Shown in pieces: positions 62,165 through 64,000 of a stretch of DNA of 64,000 bases (its first letter is position 1; each line of letters begins with the position of its first letter). This stretch comes from Steromphala cineraria. Lineage: Eukaryota > Mollusca > Gastropoda > Trochida > Trochidae. The translations under genes and the position numbers were made by a program. The notes under the pieces were generated by a model. That model was not told the DNA's origin. It did no database searches and was given only the letters and a program-made list of their open reading frames with translations. The stretch lies in contig OU744732.1 of assembly GCA_916613615.1 (NCBI GenBank), positions 53,793,727 through 53,857,726 of the forward strand, in the 5' to 3' direction.

Positions 62165-62288
62165 AAAAAGGCGGCCTGAAAAATACTTAATTTCAGCTAA
62201 AGCTGAGGCATCTAGATTTCTCGAAATTCTGCAGACTTAAAAAAGCTCTTTTAATTTTGGTTTACTTTAGGTAATGGATAACAGACAA
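62165..62288 (-). mobile_element. Family F element, decayed partial copy
   Basis: The stretch contains CAGCTAAAGCTGAGGCATC, TAGATTTCTCGAAATTCTGC and a degenerate end (GGTAATGGATAACAGACAAA in place of GGGTCTGGATGACAGACTA). Only the TAGTCTGTC half is recognisable. Half copies of the same end are at about 21390-21451 and 38297-38371. Confidence 0.5.
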
Positions 62289-62645
62289 AGTGAAAATCAT
62301 CATTATTTTATTGCTCGATAATTGTTAGAATAGGGGAGATCCGCAAATGTATCAATTCCCTCTTCATGATATCCAAAGTTACTAAAATTTAGAAACTTGT
62401 CATTTATACTGGAGCAAATGCTTGATAAGTGATAAAAATAATTGAAGGATCTTGATCCCATTGTGAACTTCATAAATATTTTAAAATCTGACAATGACCA
62501 TATTATAAATGATATATGTTATTTTCTTTATCATGTACTTAAATATATTAGAAATGTTCCCATTCACCATATGCTCCAGCCTATGAGTATGAATTAGGCA
62601 AAGGCTTGTATTATGGGAAGTTTTGAGACGAGGTGTATGGCCGAA

Positions 62646-62910
62646 CAGTCTAAGTAAACCTAGCCTAAATATCATCCGTTTCACTCCTATACTGAGTCTA
62701 GCAAGGCCTAGTAGAGGGTCGCGTCAGCCGACCTTTCTGCGACCTATGACCCGCTAACGTTAAACGTACGAAGGCAGACTATTGTGGCTTGGTAAGCTGA
62801 GTTCTGATTGGTCAATTCGATACGTGGGCTGACGCGACCCTCTACTAGGCCTTCCTAGTCTCTGTATAGGAGTAAAAAGGAAGATATTGCGGCTAGGTTT
62901 ACTTAGACTG
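62646..62910. mobile_element. Long-TIR MITE with perfect 9-bp TSD
   Basis: A 265-bp near-palindromic element, TIR CAGTCTAAGTAAACCTAGCC, with further inverted blocks ACTCCTATACTGAGTCTAG and GCCTAGTAGAGGGTCGCGTC. A perfect 9-bp duplication ATGGCCGAA lies at 62637-62645 and 62911-62919. Mutator-like by structure (inference). Confidence 0.9.
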
Positions 62911-62919
62911 ATGGCCGAA

Positions 62920-64000
62920 TCAAGGTTATGATCGAAATCCGGACAATGGCGTACGTTTATTAGTCAAACTTAATTTTAGAACATTACAAAGAGCAGCTAA
63001 AAGGTATTAGGAATTGAAGTATGTTTGCATCGTTCATGTACCACCAATGGTGGTTTGTTGGAATAGAATACTGATTGATTGAAAGTGTTTGACGAACTAG
63101 AAATCATTTGCATAAAATGTGTGGTCGACGCTTTCATACATTTTAAGGGGTTTTGTAGATTACCATTGAATTCGGTGATTATAACATGGGATAAGAATTT
63201 GGATATTTTTTAGTCACAGCATTACATAGAAAAATTAGGTTCGTATCAAAACTAGTCATTTAATCAAGGAGTTGCTCTTTAATGTTAAAATTAACATCAG
63301 TCATGCTACTACCATAAGCAATATTTTACATATTTGTACCCAACAATCACTGTATGTCACTTTCCGATTTATCTGTATGATCTTATTTCAAGAGGTGTTG
63401 TTTTATTTTTCTATCTGATACAAGAGAAATGTTCTCTTGGAGACATATTCAAAGAAATTTGAACTAATGATTGAAAACGGTTATGCCAATTCTAATTAAT
63501 TTGTAATTATCAAATGTCTCTACTCTGTATATATTTCAGGCAATAAATTTTGATATGCATTCCATAGACATACTATTTATGATACAAAATTATCAATTAA
63601 GATGGTTGATGAATTCAACCAAACTTATCTACGTTAAATCTACTTAAATATTTACCATATTGTATAAAAATGAACATCGAAAAGCAGGTTTCCAGTGAAA
63701 TATAATACAATTATGATTTATTCATACACAGATGTTTTTCTTCAGATTTTCTAAAAAAAATATCAAATATACTTGTATTAAATACTTATCAGAATATCAA
63801 AGACGATGGTATTTCATCATGTTATTTGATAAATTATGGACATCTTTAGTACCTATTTGATCAAATAATCAATAAAAATAAATGTTCTGATTAAAAAAAA
63901 TTTGATCTAAATCGAATTATTACAATACAAAGAGGGCAGTTTGTGTTTTGGTCGAGAACCGAACAATGCTTCAGAGCGCCGCTTAGGCTAACGTTATTTT
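62920..64000. other. Intergenic, nothing recognised
   Basis: AT-rich sequence without ORFs over 60 codons, repeats or inverted repeats that I could identify. Confidence 0.6.

Larger units (their letters stand above)
58475..62640. other. Intergenic, AT-rich, no gene recognised
   Basis: Holds a family C MITE, one CpG island and a family F remnant. The 82-codon ORF at 59330-59578 shows no recognised domain or splice context. 60150-61600 holds nothing recognisable. Confidence 0.55.

Overview
This is eukaryotic nuclear DNA from an invertebrate, most likely a mollusc and plausibly a bivalve. It has one recognisable spliced gene with large AT-rich introns, no dense ORFs, and many short non-autonomous transposons and minisatellites. 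The mollusc call is an inference. It rests on a pearl-like tandem-repeat element ending in an ACGG-type microsatellite (56900-58470), on degenerate GAGTGAGTGA...TTTACGYCG repeats common in mollusc genomes, and on a Ski protein close to but clearly different from vertebrate SKI. No database search was possible.

The gene is a Ski/SnoN-family transcriptional corepressor on the minus strand. I assembled six coding exons from splice signals and frame continuity: 30511-29621, 10538-10339, 9299-9210, 8732-8518, 7163-6964 and 6143-5970. They join without a stop into 590 codons. Exon 1 carries the whole Ski/Sno/Dac homology domain and the SMAD4-binding domain. Exons 2-4 carry a proline/serine-rich linker with conserved Ski motifs. 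Exons 5-6 carry the start of the C-terminal coiled coil. The last exon(s) and the stop codon were not found and probably lie beyond position 1. Intron 1 is about 19 kb. A CpG-rich stretch (about 30512-31450) upstream of the start codon is the likely promoter/5' UTR region.

Layout. 1-5969: downstream part of the Ski locus, with four copies of a ~166-198 bp element that has 9-bp target duplications. 5970-10538: Ski exons 6-2, with short introns holding minisatellites and one 241-bp inverted-repeat element. 10539-29620: intron 1, mostly AT-rich, with a TTAA-flanked MITE, a TA-flanked MITE, a 168-bp tandem repeat and two GC-richer islands that could be enhancers. 29621-31450: Ski exon 1 and promoter region. 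31885-33520: a 45-bp minisatellite upstream of Ski. 33530-64000: no confidently recognisable gene; a graveyard of MITEs (at least six families with definable ends), a 450-bp GA tract, tRNA-like SINE heads, a Penelope-type relic, a 28-bp perfect palindrome and a pearl-like element with a dimeric higher-order repeat.

I did not find a convincing new gene system. The most useful novelty is the set of well-delimited MITE families whose TIRs and target-site duplications can be read directly (TTAA, TA and 9-bp classes), plus the tandem arrays around Ski.
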